Below, piece after piece: positions 43,299 through 52,135 of a stretch of 64,000 nt of DNA. How positions within the stretch are numbered: position 1 is the stretch's first letter; every line of letters starts with the position of its first letter. The position numbers and the translations under genes are program-made. The notes beneath the pieces are model-generated. The model did no database searches. It was not told the origin of the DNA and saw only the letters and a program-made list of their open reading frames with translations. The stretch is from Nonomuraea spiralis (GTDB lineage Bacteria > Actinomycetota > Actinomycetes > Streptosporangiales > Streptosporangiaceae): assembly GCF_014648435.1 (NCBI RefSeq), contig NZ_BMRC01000008.1, positions 62,001-126,000 on the forward strand, in the 5' to 3' direction.

Positions 43299-44855
43299 CT
43301 ACTTCTGGCCCGGCAGCTTCAGCTTCGACGGGTCGAAACCCGGGGGCAGTTCGAGGCCGGGCGGGAGCTTGCCGCCCAGGTTGCCCAGCACTCCCCCGGC
43401 CTTGGGCGCCTCGCCCTCGCCGTCGGGGGACGGGGACGCGGACTTCTCCAGGGCCGCCTTGCGCGGGTCGCCGCTCACGCGCCGCCCCTTCTTGGCCTTC
43501 TTCTGGGCCTTGGACGCCTTCCCGCGCCCGCCGGGCATGCCCGGGATGCCCATCCCCCCGGCCACGCGCTTCATCATCTTCTGTGCCTCGAAGAAGCGGG
43601 TGACGAGGTTGCTCACGGCGCTGACCGTGACGCCGGAACCGGCGGCGATGCGGGCGCGGCGGGAGCCGTTGATGATCTTCGGGTCCTGCCGCTCACCGGG
43701 GGTCATCGAGCGGATGATGGCGGCGATGCGGTCGAGGTCGCGGTCGTCGATGGAGTTGAGCTGGTCACGCATCTGGCCCATGCCGGGCATCATGCCGAGC
43801 AGGTTCTTGATGGGGCCCATCTTCTGGACCATCATCATCTGCTCGAGGAAGTCGTCGAGCGTGAAGTTCTCGCCAGAGGTGAGCTTGCCCGCCATCTTGG
43901 CGGCCTGATCCTCGTCGAACGTCTTCTGCGCCTGCTCGATCAGGGTGAGGATGTCACCCATGTCGAGGATGCGAGAGGCCATCCGGTCGGGGTGGAAGGC
44001 GTCGAAGTCTTCCAGCTTCTCGCCCGTGGAGGCGAACATGATCGGGCGGCCGGTGATGTGCCGCACCGACAGCGCGGCGCCGCCTCGGGCGTCGCCGTCG
44101 AGCTTGGTCAGCACGACGCCGTCGAAGCCGACGCCCTCCATGAACGCCTGCGCCGTCGTGACGGCGTCCTGGCCGATCATGGCGTCGACCACGAACAGGG
44201 TCTCGTCGGGGCGGACCGCGTCGCGGATGTCGGCGGCCTGCTTCATCATCTCCTGGTCGATGCCCAGGCGGCCCGCGGTGTCGATGATGACGATGTCGTG
44301 GTTGAGCCGCCGGGCCTCGTCGATGGAGCGGCGGGACACCTCGACCGGGTCGCCGACGCCGCTGCCGGGCTCGGGCGCGTAGACGGCGACCTGGGCGCGT
44401 TCGCCCACGACCTGGAGCTGCTGCACGGCGTTGGGCCGCTGGAGGTCGGCGGCCACCAGCATGGGCGCGTGGCCCTGCTCGCGCAGCCACCGGGCCAGCT
44501 TGCCGGCCAGGGTGGTCTTACCGGCACCCTGGAGACCCGCGAGCATGACGACGGTCGGAGCGGTCTTGGCGAAGCGGAGCCTGCGCGTCTCGCCGCCGAG
44601 GATCTCGATCAGCTCGTCATTGACGATCTTGACGACCTGCTGCGCCGGGTTGAGCGCCTGGGAGACCTCGGCGCCGCGGGCGCGCTCCTTGACCTGGGCG
44701 ACGAACGCCTTGACCACCGGGAGCGCGACATCGGCCTCGAGCAGGGCGATGCGGATCTCGCGGGTGGTGGCGTCGATGTCGGCATCGGACAGCCGACCCT
44801 TGGATCGGAGGGAGGAGAAGACCGATGTCAGCCGGTCGGAAAGCGTCTCGAACAC
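43299..44855 (-). CDS. ffh: Signal recognition particle protein (SRP54)
   Basis: A 518-residue GTPase that binds 4.5S RNA and signal sequences. The N domain is followed by the G domain with G1 'GLQGAGKTT' (107-115), and 'TKLDGDARGGAALS' is the G4/closing-loop region. The M domain is methionine-rich ('MGPIKNLLGMMPGMGQM'). The tail is Gly/Lys-rich. The start is GTG 44855. The SRP RNA gene was not found in this window. Confidence 0.97.
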   Translation of the reverse strand: MFETLSDRLTSVFSSLRSKGRLSDADIDATTREIRIALLEADVALPVVKAFVAQVKERARGAEVSQALNPAQQVVKIVNDELIEILGGETRRLRFAKTAPTVVMLAGLQGAGKTTLAGKLARWLREQGHAPMLVAADLQRPNAVQQLQVVGERAQVAVYAPEPGSGVGDPVEVSRRSIDEARRLNHDIVIIDTAGRLGIDQEMMKQAADIRDAVRPDETLFVVDAMIGQDAVTTAQAFMEGVGFDGVVLTKLDGDARGGAALSVRHITGRPIMFASTGEKLEDFDAFHPDRMASRILDMGDILTLIEQAQKTFDEDQAAKMAGKLTSGENFTLDDFLEQMMMVQKMGPIKNLLGMMPGMGQMRDQLNSIDDRDLDRIAAIIRSMTPGERQDPKIINGSRRARIAAGSGVTVSAVSNLVTRFFEAQKMMKRVAGGMGIPGMPGGRGKASKAQKKAKKGRRVSGDPRKAALEKSASPSPDGEGEAPKAGGVLGNLGGKLPPGLELPPGFDPSKLKLPGQK

Positions 44856-44912
44856 GTGGTTGGCCAGTCCTCGAAGCGAATGTACGTCTAAGACTTCAGC
44901 CTATCCGCTCTC

Positions 44913-45500
44913 CTAGCCGCTCCAGCCTGGCACGGCCATCCGGACCGTCAACGCGTGCTCGACGAGGTTGATCAGAGCGCTTTTGACCGAGTCCTTCTGG
45001 CGGGCGTCGAGGCGTACCAGAGGGATGTGGGGGGCCAGCGTGAGGGCGTCGCGGACCTCGGTGTCGCTGTGGCCGTACTGGCCGTCCCAGCCGTTGATCC
45101 CCACGATGAAGGGCAGTTGCGCCTCTTCGAAATAGTCGATCGCGGGGAAGCTGTCGGCCAGGCGGCGGGTGTCCACCAGGACCACGGCGCCGATGGCGCC
45201 GCGTACGAGGTCGTCCCACATGAACCAGAACCGGTGCTGTCCGGGCGTGCCGAACAGATAGAGGATCAGGTCGCGGTCGAGCGAGACGCGGCCGAAGTCC
45301 ATGGCGACGGTCGTGGTCGACTTCAGCGGCGTCATGCCCAGGTCGTCGATCCCCGCGGAGGCGTCGGTCATGACGGCCTCCGTGGTGAGCGGCATGATCT
45401 CCGAGACGGCGCCGACGAACGTCGTCTTGCCGACGCCGAAGCCACCGGCCACCACGATCTTCGTCGAGGTCAGACCGGGGCTAGAGCCTGCGAAGTCCAC
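44913..45500 (-). CDS. Conservon small GTPase, CvnD-type (module 1)
   Basis: A 195-residue Ras/Arf-like GTPase. P-loop 'GGFGVGKTT' (19-27), switch region 'FGTPGQHRFWFMWDD' (the G3 motif is G-T-P-G rather than D-x-x-G) and 'NGWDG' in place of the usual NKxD. CvnD proteins are thought to form a membrane-associated complex with the kinase-like CvnA, roadblock CvnB and DUF742 CvnC, acting like a GPCR-type switch. GTG 45500 overlaps the DUF742 gene by 20 nt. It differs from the module 2 protein at about nine positions. Confidence 0.93.
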   Translation of the reverse strand: MDFAGSSPGLTSTKIVVAGGFGVGKTTFVGAVSEIMPLTTEAVMTDASAGIDDLGMTPLKSTTTVAMDFGRVSLDRDLILYLFGTPGQHRFWFMWDDLVRGAIGAVVLVDTRRLADSFPAIDYFEEAQLPFIVGINGWDGQYGHSDTEVRDALTLAPHIPLVRLDARQKDSVKSALINLVEHALTVRMAVPGWSG

Positions 45501-45873
45501 TGAGCACCCTTTCCAGCAGGTTGACGTCCGGCCTACCCGCGTCCAGCTGCGGCTGGTGCACCCGCACCAGGCCCTCGGCCGCCATATCAGCGATCAGAAC
45601 ACGCACCACACCGAGCGGGATCCGCAGCAGCGCCGACACCTCGGCGACCGACCGGACCTGACGGCAGAGCTGGCTGATCGCCTTGTACTCGGGAGTGATG
45701 TGGGAGAACTCCCGGTGTTCGGCGGTCGCCGACGAGACCAGGGCCTCCATGGCCAGCTTGACCTTGGGCGCGGTACGCCCGCCCGTCACCGCGTACGGGC
45801 GTACCGGCGACGCCGGGTCCGAGCTGGTCGGCGGCTGGGGCTCCCAACCACCGCTGTTCCAGGAATCCGTCAC
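45481..45873 (-). CDS. Conservon DUF742 protein, CvnC-type (module 1)
   Basis: A 130-residue DUF742 protein. The N-terminal 20 residues are a variable Pro/Trp/Ser region, followed by the conserved 'VRPYAVTGGRTAP' and a winged-helix-like core ('SVAEVSALLRIPLGVVRVLI'). These proteins are believed to link GTPase and roadblock subunits. GTG 45873 starts 5 nt after the roadblock stop. From residue about 25 on it is nearly identical to the module 2 protein. Confidence 0.93.
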   Translation of the reverse strand: MTDSWNSGGWEPQPPTSSDPASPVRPYAVTGGRTAPKVKLAMEALVSSATAEHREFSHITPEYKAISQLCRQVRSVAEVSALLRIPLGVVRVLIADMAAEGLVRVHQPQLDAGRPDVNLLERVLSGLRRL

Positions 45874-45878
45874 CTACA

Positions 45879-46301
45879 TCACCTGGTCTGGCTGGCGCGC
45901 AGTTCGGCACGCACAGCCGGGGTCAGCACCTGACCGGCGCGATCCACCATCAGAGTCATCTGGTACGCCACCAGTCCCATGTCACAGTCGGGAGCCGCCA
46001 GCACCGCCAGACACGAGCCATCACTGATCGACATGATCAGCATCAGCCCGCGCTGCATCTCCACGATCGTCTGATTGACCGCACCACCCTCGAACACCCT
46101 GGCCGCACCCTGCGTCAGACTCACCAGTCCCGACGCGATCGCAGCCAGCTGATCAGCCCGGTCAGCCGGAAAACCCGACGAGGCCGCAAGCGGCAACCCG
46201 TCGGATGACACGACCACCGCGTGCGCGACCCCCGGGACGGTACTGACGAAGTCGGTGATTAACCAGTCCACCCCGCGTGCCGCGTGGCTCAGGTCATTCA
46301 C
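45879..46301 (-). CDS. Conservon roadblock/LC7 protein, CvnB-type (module 1)
   Basis: A 140-residue roadblock/LC7 protein of the kind that regulates small GTPases. 'GVAHAVVVSSDGLPLAAS' and 'VLAAPDCDMGLVAYQMTLMV' are typical. It is 100% identical in sequence to the roadblock protein of module 2 (54168-54590), although the DNA differs at scattered, synonymous sites. The start is GTG 46301, overlapping the kinase gene stop by 4 nt (module 2 uses ATG). Confidence 0.95.
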   Translation of the reverse strand: MNDLSHAARGVDWLITDFVSTVPGVAHAVVVSSDGLPLAASSGFPADRADQLAAIASGLVSLTQGAARVFEGGAVNQTIVEMQRGLMLIMSISDGSCLAVLAAPDCDMGLVAYQMTLMVDRAGQVLTPAVRAELRASQTR

Positions 46302-49183
46302 GCGCCCTCCTCCCTACTGTCGTTCCTAGGGCCGGACTGGTATGTCCTGCCCTCGCTGATGTCGTCACGCGCTGCTCTGAAGCCCTGCTGGAAGCTCGAC
46401 AGCCTGCTGCGCACCCGGTCCGGGGAGACCGACGGCATGGGGGCCACGCCCTTGGGCGCGGACGCCGTGTCGGCCGAGCCGGGCACCAGGTTGGCCTTGG
46501 GCACCCGCTTGGGCAGCCCGGCGGCCGTCGAACCGTCGCGTACGGGCTCCACCACGCCGGCCGCCGCGCTCCACCCGGCGTCGGCCTTGGCCGAACCCCA
46601 GGTGGCGCTGGTCTCGCCATGGTCGAACCAGGCCGATTCCACCGAGGCGAAGATCGGCAGGTATTCGTCCCCGGCGGAGGCGGGCTTGACCACGGGGATC
46701 GGGCCGGTGGCCGCGGACTCGGTCTCGGGGTAGTCGTACTCGGGGGCCGGCAGCGGCGTCTCCTGCGGCGGCGACCAGGCGCGGGGCTCCTCGGGGAGCA
46801 GGCCGCGCTGCGGCGGCGCGTGTTCCCCGGTCACCGGCCCGCGCGAGGACACCCAGACATCGGATGACGAGTCGGGCAGCCAGTCGGAGCCGGTGCTCGT
46901 CGACTCCGTCGAGGGCCACTGCGGCATCGAAGGAGGCATTGAGGACTGCATCGACGAGGGCAGGGACGACGGCAGCGACGGCCACGACCCGCCGGACGGC
47001 GGCTCGGACGGGTACGACGGGTAGGACGGATGCCCGGGGGCGAGCCCGAACCCGGAACCCGGCCACTGCTGGGCGCCCGTGGCGGGCTGGGAGGTGGCGA
47101 AGGCGTCCTCGCGGGCGCTCCCGGCGGCGGCGTTGCCGCCCGCCCCGGCGACCGCGGCCGGCTGCGCGCCGAGCAGCGACTCGGGGATCAGGACCATGGC
47201 GGTCAGGCCGCCGGAGCCGTGCGGGCGCAGCTGGACCCGGATGCCGTGCCGGTGGGCCAGCCTGGCGACCACGAACAGGCCCATGCGGCGGGAGACCGAA
47301 ACGTCCACGGTGGGGGCGTCGGTCAGGCGCTCGTTGGCCTGGACCAGTTCCTCGCCGGTCATGCCGATGCCGGAGTCGCTGATGGAGAGCATGATCCCGC
47401 CGCCGTCGATCCTGCTGCCGGAGACGGGGACACGGGTCTCGCGCGGGGAGAACGACAACGCGTTCTCGATCAGCTCGGCCAGCAGGTGGATGACGTCGTT
47501 GACGGCCTGGCCGGCGATGGAGACACCCTCGGGGACCTCCAGGACGACGCGCTCGTAGTTCTCGACCTCCGACAGGGAGGCTCGGGCGACGTCCACCAGC
47601 TTGACCGGCTGGCTCCAGCGGCGCGGCGGGTCCTGACCGGCCAGAACCAGCAGGTTCTCACTGTTACGCCGCATACGAGTGGCCAGGTGGTCCAGCTTGA
47701 ACAGGTTCCCGAGCCGCTGCTCGTCCTGCTCGCCCTGCTCCAGACCGTCGATCAGGGTGATCTGCCGTTCGACCAGCGTCTGACTGCGGCGCGACAGGTT
47801 CACGAACATCGCGTTGACGTTGGAGCGGAGCCTGGACTCCTCACCGGCCAGTCGTACGGCCTCGCGGTGGACCTCGTCGAAGGCGCGGGCGACTTCTCCG
47901 ATCTCGTCCTTGGAGTTGACCTCGATCGGCGGGACCTGGAGCTGTTCGGGGGTGACGTCGGTGTTGCGGAGCTGCCTGACCAGGTCGGGCAGCGTCTGAC
48001 CGGCGATCTTCAGGGCGTCGCCGCGCAGGCGGCGCAGCGGGCGTACCAGCGAGCCGGCCATCAGGGCGGTGATCGCGAGGACCAGGACGAGCAGACCGGC
48101 CACGATGCCGATGTTGATCGCGGCGAGCTGCCGGTCGCTGCTGGCGATGTCGGCGCTTCGGGTGGCGATCTGTTCCGACAACGACTTCTGCACGGCGTGC
48201 AGGCGCTCGACGGTCTCGGTGATGGACTGGAACCACTGGTCGGTGTCGTCGGTGGTGGAGGTGTCGAGCCGGCGCAGCGACTGGCTGGCGTTGTGCAGCA
48301 GGACGGCGCGGCCGGCGTAGAACTCAGCCCGGCCGATCTTCAGGCTGGCGACGGTGTTGTCGTAGAACTGGCGCTGCTCGGGCGTGGCGACGGCGCGGAA
48401 GGAGTCGCGCTCGCTGGCGCGGCGCGACCGGGCGTCGAGGAAGGCGTTGTACTCGGGTTCCTCGAACGTGCCTCTGATCAGCGCGCTGGTCAGCAGGCCG
48501 CGCTGCTTGGACGCCTCCTCCTCGGCGCGGGCCACCGCGCGCAGGGCGGCGCTGGTGGCGATGATCTCCTCGTCCGTGGAACCCTGGCCCAGCTCGTCGT
48601 AGAGCTGCAGCAGCTCGGCGATGGCCTCGGAGTACTTCTCGCTGGTGGGCAGCGCCGGGAGCTTGGTCTCGGCGACCGTCTTGCGCATCGAGGGGATCTG
48701 GGTGAGCCGGATCCGGATGTGGTCGAGGGACTTCTTGCCGATGTCGGACAGGGACGCTTCAGTCTTCTTCGCCACGTCCAGCGTGCTGGCGATGCGCTTG
48801 TCCACGATCTCGTGCTGGCTCTTCAGCCGCTGCGCGTCGGAGGAGCGGCGGTCGGTGGCGACGAAGCGGGTGGCCAGGTCGCGTTCGAGTCCGAGGTCGC
48901 GCGAGAGTTCGCCGAGCTGTGCGACCAGGGTCCCCACATCGCTGATGTCCTGGTACTGCTGGGCGCTGCCGATCGACGTGGTGACCCGCAGGGCGCCGAG
49001 GATGACGGCGACGACCGTGGGAATGGCGATGAGGGCGATGAGGCGGGTACGTACACGCCAGTTGCGCAGCGCGAACGGGCTGCCCGCCTTGGGCGTGCGG
49101 GCTTTCGGCGCCTCGCCGCCCGCGGTCTTTTCCGGGACGTCCGGAGCCCTGCCACGACCGGGTCCGGTCGTTGTTGTCCTCAC
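46298..49183 (-). CDS. Conservon sensor histidine-kinase-like protein, CvnA-type (module 1)
   Basis: A 961-residue membrane protein. A first membrane segment (about 46-66) leads to a NIT-type sensor domain of about 290 residues, a second membrane segment (about 366-388), HAMP ('SLVRPLRRLRGDALKI'), a helical phosphoacceptor region ('LDHLATRMRRNSENLL') and an HATPase domain (N box 'ENALSFSPRETR', G1 'ISDSGIGM'). A disordered Pro/Ser/Gly tail of nearly 300 residues follows, ending in a conserved segment. GTG 49183 is chosen because the paralogue has the same GAGAGGTTGC-GTG arrangement; GTG 49237 adds 18 residues. Confidence 0.92.
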   Translation of the reverse strand: MRTTTTGPGRGRAPDVPEKTAGGEAPKARTPKAGSPFALRNWRVRTRLIALIAIPTVVAVILGALRVTTSIGSAQQYQDISDVGTLVAQLGELSRDLGLERDLATRFVATDRRSSDAQRLKSQHEIVDKRIASTLDVAKKTEASLSDIGKKSLDHIRIRLTQIPSMRKTVAETKLPALPTSEKYSEAIAELLQLYDELGQGSTDEEIIATSAALRAVARAEEEASKQRGLLTSALIRGTFEEPEYNAFLDARSRRASERDSFRAVATPEQRQFYDNTVASLKIGRAEFYAGRAVLLHNASQSLRRLDTSTTDDTDQWFQSITETVERLHAVQKSLSEQIATRSADIASSDRQLAAINIGIVAGLLVLVLAITALMAGSLVRPLRRLRGDALKIAGQTLPDLVRQLRNTDVTPEQLQVPPIEVNSKDEIGEVARAFDEVHREAVRLAGEESRLRSNVNAMFVNLSRRSQTLVERQITLIDGLEQGEQDEQRLGNLFKLDHLATRMRRNSENLLVLAGQDPPRRWSQPVKLVDVARASLSEVENYERVVLEVPEGVSIAGQAVNDVIHLLAELIENALSFSPRETRVPVSGSRIDGGGIMLSISDSGIGMTGEELVQANERLTDAPTVDVSVSRRMGLFVVARLAHRHGIRVQLRPHGSGGLTAMVLIPESLLGAQPAAVAGAGGNAAAGSAREDAFATSQPATGAQQWPGSGFGLAPGHPSYPSYPSEPPSGGSWPSLPSSLPSSMQSSMPPSMPQWPSTESTSTGSDWLPDSSSDVWVSSRGPVTGEHAPPQRGLLPEEPRAWSPPQETPLPAPEYDYPETESAATGPIPVVKPASAGDEYLPIFASVESAWFDHGETSATWGSAKADAGWSAAAGVVEPVRDGSTAAGLPKRVPKANLVPGSADTASAPKGVAPMPSVSPDRVRSRLSSFQQGFRAARDDISEGRTYQSGPRNDSREEGA

Positions 49184-49572
49184 TGGTGGCAACCTCTCGC
49201 CATGGCCTGCTTCAGGGGGAATCAGCGGCTTCGTCACACGGACGAGTGATCGCAGGCAAGTTCGAGGCCCAATTTGAGCACAAACCTCATACTTAGGCCA
49301 ACGTTTCGATGGTTTTCAACCGTTCCAAGTGCCACTCCTTTCACGTCGCATGCCAACGCACACGGAGCGCAACCACCGCACCAATCCGGACATATCACCA
49401 TCAAACGTCATTAATCTCCAGATTTACATCTATAACGCTGGATTTGTCATATTTTCTAGATAAACCTGCACATACGCGGCATAGCGCTGTAGATCCGATC
49501 TCTGCTCCGGTACGCTTCACGCCCGGCAACCCAAGCCGATCTCCGGAACTTCCCCTGGTAGGAGAACCCCCC
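49184..49572. promoter_or_regulatory. Divergent promoter region between conservon 1 and importer 1
   Basis: About 390 bp without a gene. It contains an AT-rich stretch (about 49390-49475, with TTTACATCTATAAC and TTGTCATATTTTC) that stands out against the high-GC background and probably holds promoters for one or both divergent operons. GAGAGG (49198-49193) is the kinase gene's binding site and AGGAG serves the importer lipoprotein gene. A CCCGGCAACC motif (about 49522-49531) recalls riboswitch cores, but no matching fold was found. Confidence 0.5.
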
Positions 49573-50556
49573 ATGACACGCACCATGCGCGGTCACGCCA
49601 TTGTCGTCGGCGTGGCTCTGGCGCTCACCCTTGCAGGCTGCGGCGGAGGCGGCGAGACCGCTAACACATCCGCCGGCGGCAAGGGCCTGGAGAAGACCAC
49701 CATCAAGGTCGGCGCCCTCCCGGTGCCCGACGCCGTGTCGGTCTATCTCGCCAACGCGAAGGGCTTCTTCAAGGAAGAGGGACTGACGGTCGAACCGGTC
49801 ACCATCACCGGTGGCGCGGCGGCGTTGCCGCAGATCCAGAGCGGCGCCCTCGACATCTCCCAGACGAACTACGTCTCGACCTTCCTCGCGGTGAGCCAGG
49901 GCAAGAAGATCAAGCTGGTCGCGGACATGTACCAGGCCGCGCCGAACACGTTCAACATCATGGTGCCCAAGGACTCCCCGATCAAGACGGTGGCGGACCT
50001 CAAGGGCAAGACGATCTTCGTCAACAACCTCAACAACATCGCCACCCTGGCCGCGGAGACGCAGCTCAAGGTCGCCGGTCTCACCAAGGACGACGTCAAG
50101 TTCGCCGAGAAGCCGTTCCCGGAGCAGGGCAACGCGATCAACTCCGGGCAGGCCGACGCGGGCTGGATGACCGAGCCCTTCATCACCGCCAACCAGAGCG
50201 TCTTCGGCTTCCGCAAGCTGGCCGACACCATGACCGGTCAGACGGAGGACTTCCCCATCGCCGGCTGGATGGCCACCGAGGACTGGGTGCAGAAGTACCC
50301 GAAGACGCTGGCCGCCTTCCAGCGGGCCATCGCCAAGGCGCAGCAGCTCGCCTCCAGTGACCGCAAGGCGATCGAGGAGGCGCTGCCGAAGTACACCAAG
50401 ATCGACGCCAAGACGGCCTCGGTGATCACGCTCGGCACGTACCCGAGCGAGCTGAACGAGAACCGCCTGCAGAAGGTCGCCGACCTCATGCTGGAGTACA
50501 AGTACCTCACCAGCCCGGTCGACGTGAAGTCGGTCATCGCCGCGCCCGCGAGCTGA
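49573..50556 (+). CDS. ABC importer substrate-binding lipoprotein, NitT/TauT/SsuA type (importer 1)
   Basis: A 327-residue extracytoplasmic solute receptor. A lipobox 'LTLAGC' (C23) ends the signal peptide. The two-lobed fold is of the SsuA/THI5-like type ('IKVGALPVPDAVSVYLANAK', 'GGAAALPQIQSGALDISQ' and 'GWMTEPFIT'). Such receptors bind sulfonates, nitrate, pyrimidine precursors or aromatic acids. ATG 49573 has AGGAG upstream. It overlaps the first permease gene (TGATG). Homologous to the receptor at 58030-59040. Confidence 0.9.
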   Translation: MTRTMRGHAIVVGVALALTLAGCGGGGETANTSAGGKGLEKTTIKVGALPVPDAVSVYLANAKGFFKEEGLTVEPVTITGGAAALPQIQSGALDISQTNYVSTFLAVSQGKKIKLVADMYQAAPNTFNIMVPKDSPIKTVADLKGKTIFVNNLNNIATLAAETQLKVAGLTKDDVKFAEKPFPEQGNAINSGQADAGWMTEPFITANQSVFGFRKLADTMTGQTEDFPIAGWMATEDWVQKYPKTLAAFQRAIAKAQQLASSDRKAIEEALPKYTKIDAKTASVITLGTYPSELNENRLQKVADLMLEYKYLTSPVDVKSVIAAPAS

Positions 50557-51332
50557 TGAACGTCGCGCGTCTGCTCCGCGGCGCCGTCGGCGCCGCGGGG
50601 TTCCTCATCGCCGGGGAACTGGTCGTCCGCTTCGTGCTGAGCGACGACGTGGCCTTCCCGGCACCCTCCAAGATCCTGTACGAAGCCGCCCTCCTCCTCG
50701 CCGACCCGGTGTTCGTGGAGGGCGTGGCCACCACCCTCACGAACTGGGTGCTCGGCCTGCTGGCCGCCATCGTCGTGGCCGTGCCGCTGGGTGTGCTGCT
50801 GGGCGCGGTGGCGCCGGTGGAGCGGGCACTGCGGCCGCTGCTGGAGTTCATGCGCCCGATCCCGTCGGTGGCGATCATCCCGCTGGCGATCCTGCTGATC
50901 CCGGTGGACGGCCTGATGAAGATCTCGGTCATCGTGTACGCGTCCATGTGGCCGATCCTGATCAACACCCTGTACGGCATGCACGACGTGGACCCGCTGG
51001 CCAAGGAGTCGCTGCGCAGCTTCGGCTTCGGCCGGCTCGCCGTGCTCGCCCGGGTCAGCCTGCCGAGCGCCGCCCCGTTCGTCGCGACCGGCATCAGGAT
51101 CGCGGCCGGCATCGCGCTGGTCCTCGCGGTCAGCGCCGAGCTGCTGGCCGGCGGCGCGGCCGGGATCGGCGTCTACACGATCCAGGCGGGCAGCGGCAAC
51201 CGGATGGACCTGATCATGGCGGCGACGTTCTGGGCCGGGGCGTTCGGGGTGTTCGCGAACTTCGTCCTGCTGGTCGGCGAGCGGCGGCTGTTCCACTGGC
51301 ACCGGGTGCGGGCGGGAGCGGCGGACTCGTGA
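50556..51332 (+). CDS. ABC importer permease (importer 1, first)
   Basis: A 258-residue BPD-type permease with about six membrane segments. The cytoplasmic EAA-type loop is visible around 'DPLAKESLRSFGFGRLAVLA', the site that contacts the ATPase. It belongs to the SsuC/TauC/NitT permease group. ATG 50556 overlaps the receptor stop, and its own stop overlaps the next permease start by 4 nt. Importer 1 has two permeases, so a heterodimeric channel is likely. Confidence 0.92.
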   Translation: MNVARLLRGAVGAAGFLIAGELVVRFVLSDDVAFPAPSKILYEAALLLADPVFVEGVATTLTNWVLGLLAAIVVAVPLGVLLGAVAPVERALRPLLEFMRPIPSVAIIPLAILLIPVDGLMKISVIVYASMWPILINTLYGMHDVDPLAKESLRSFGFGRLAVLARVSLPSAAPFVATGIRIAAGIALVLAVSAELLAGGAAGIGVYTIQAGSGNRMDLIMAATFWAGAFGVFANFVLLVGERRLFHWHRVRAGAADS

Positions 51333-52120
51333 GGCGACTGCTCAAGCTCTGGCTCGTGCCCGTGGTGCTCGTCGTCTGGGAGCTGCTCGGACGCCTCCTC
51401 GACGACGGCGACTTCCCGCCGCCGACCACCATCGTCACCAGCATGTACGAGATGTGGTTCTCCGGACCCGTCTCCCACGTGTTCCTCACCGAGGACGCGA
51501 TCGGCAACGTCCTGCCCAGCCTCGCCCGCATGTTCAGCGGCTGGATCCTGGCCTCGCTGCTCGGGGTGCTGCTCGGCGTGGCACTCGGCCGTTCCAGGGT
51601 GGCCACCGACTACGTGGACGCGCTGTTCGAGTTCGGCCGGGCGGTCCCGCCGCCACTGCTGCTCCCGCTGTTCGTCGTGCTGTTCGCCGGCACCAAGTAC
51701 GCGACGCTGAGCATGCAGCTGGCCACGATCGTGTTCGGTGTGATCTGGCCGGTGCTGCTCAACACGATCGAGGGCGTCCGGGCCGTCGACCGTACCTATA
51801 CCGAGACCGCCACCGTGTTCGGCCTGTCGAAGGCGCAGCGGCTGCGGGTGGTCGTCCTGCCCGCCGCCTCGCCGAAGATCTTCGCCGGGCTGCGGTTGAG
51901 CCTGTCGCTCGCGCTGATCCTCATGGTGATCTCCGAGCTGTTCGGCAGCACCGACGGCATCGGCTACCAGCTCCTTCAGGCCCAGCGCAGCTTCGACGGG
52001 GCCGGCGTGTGGGCGACGATCGCACTGCTCGGCATCCTCGGCTACCTGGTGAACTCGCTGTTCGTGCTGGCCGAGCGCCGCCTGCTGGTCTGGCACAGGC
52101 AAGCCAACCGCAACGTATGA
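51329..52120 (+). CDS. ABC importer permease (importer 1, second)
   Basis: A 263-residue permease of the same family, with about six membrane segments and an EAA-type loop at 'DRTYTETATVFGLSKAQRLR'. GTG 51329 overlaps the preceding stop. No ATPase gene follows; the nearest is at 62582. The next gene, 15 nt away, encodes a methyltransferase in the same direction and may be co-transcribed. Confidence 0.92.
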   Translation: MRRLLKLWLVPVVLVVWELLGRLLDDGDFPPPTTIVTSMYEMWFSGPVSHVFLTEDAIGNVLPSLARMFSGWILASLLGVLLGVALGRSRVATDYVDALFEFGRAVPPPLLLPLFVVLFAGTKYATLSMQLATIVFGVIWPVLLNTIEGVRAVDRTYTETATVFGLSKAQRLRVVVLPAASPKIFAGLRLSLSLALILMVISELFGSTDGIGYQLLQAQRSFDGAGVWATIALLGILGYLVNSLFVLAERRLLVWHRQANRNV

Positions 52121-52135
52121 CTCTGGAAGGACCCC

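Noticed and set aside
47030..49249. 739-codon open frame on the plus strand opposite the conservon 1 kinase gene
   Set aside because: It mirrors the real gene's third-position GC bias, has no domain and is mirrored by a similar frame opposite the paralogue (55628-57448).
49505..49572. Possible SAM-type riboswitch before the importer 1 receptor (CCCGGCAACC)
   Set aside because: Only this short core-like motif is present; the other conserved helices and joining segments of SAM-I or SAM-IV were not found.
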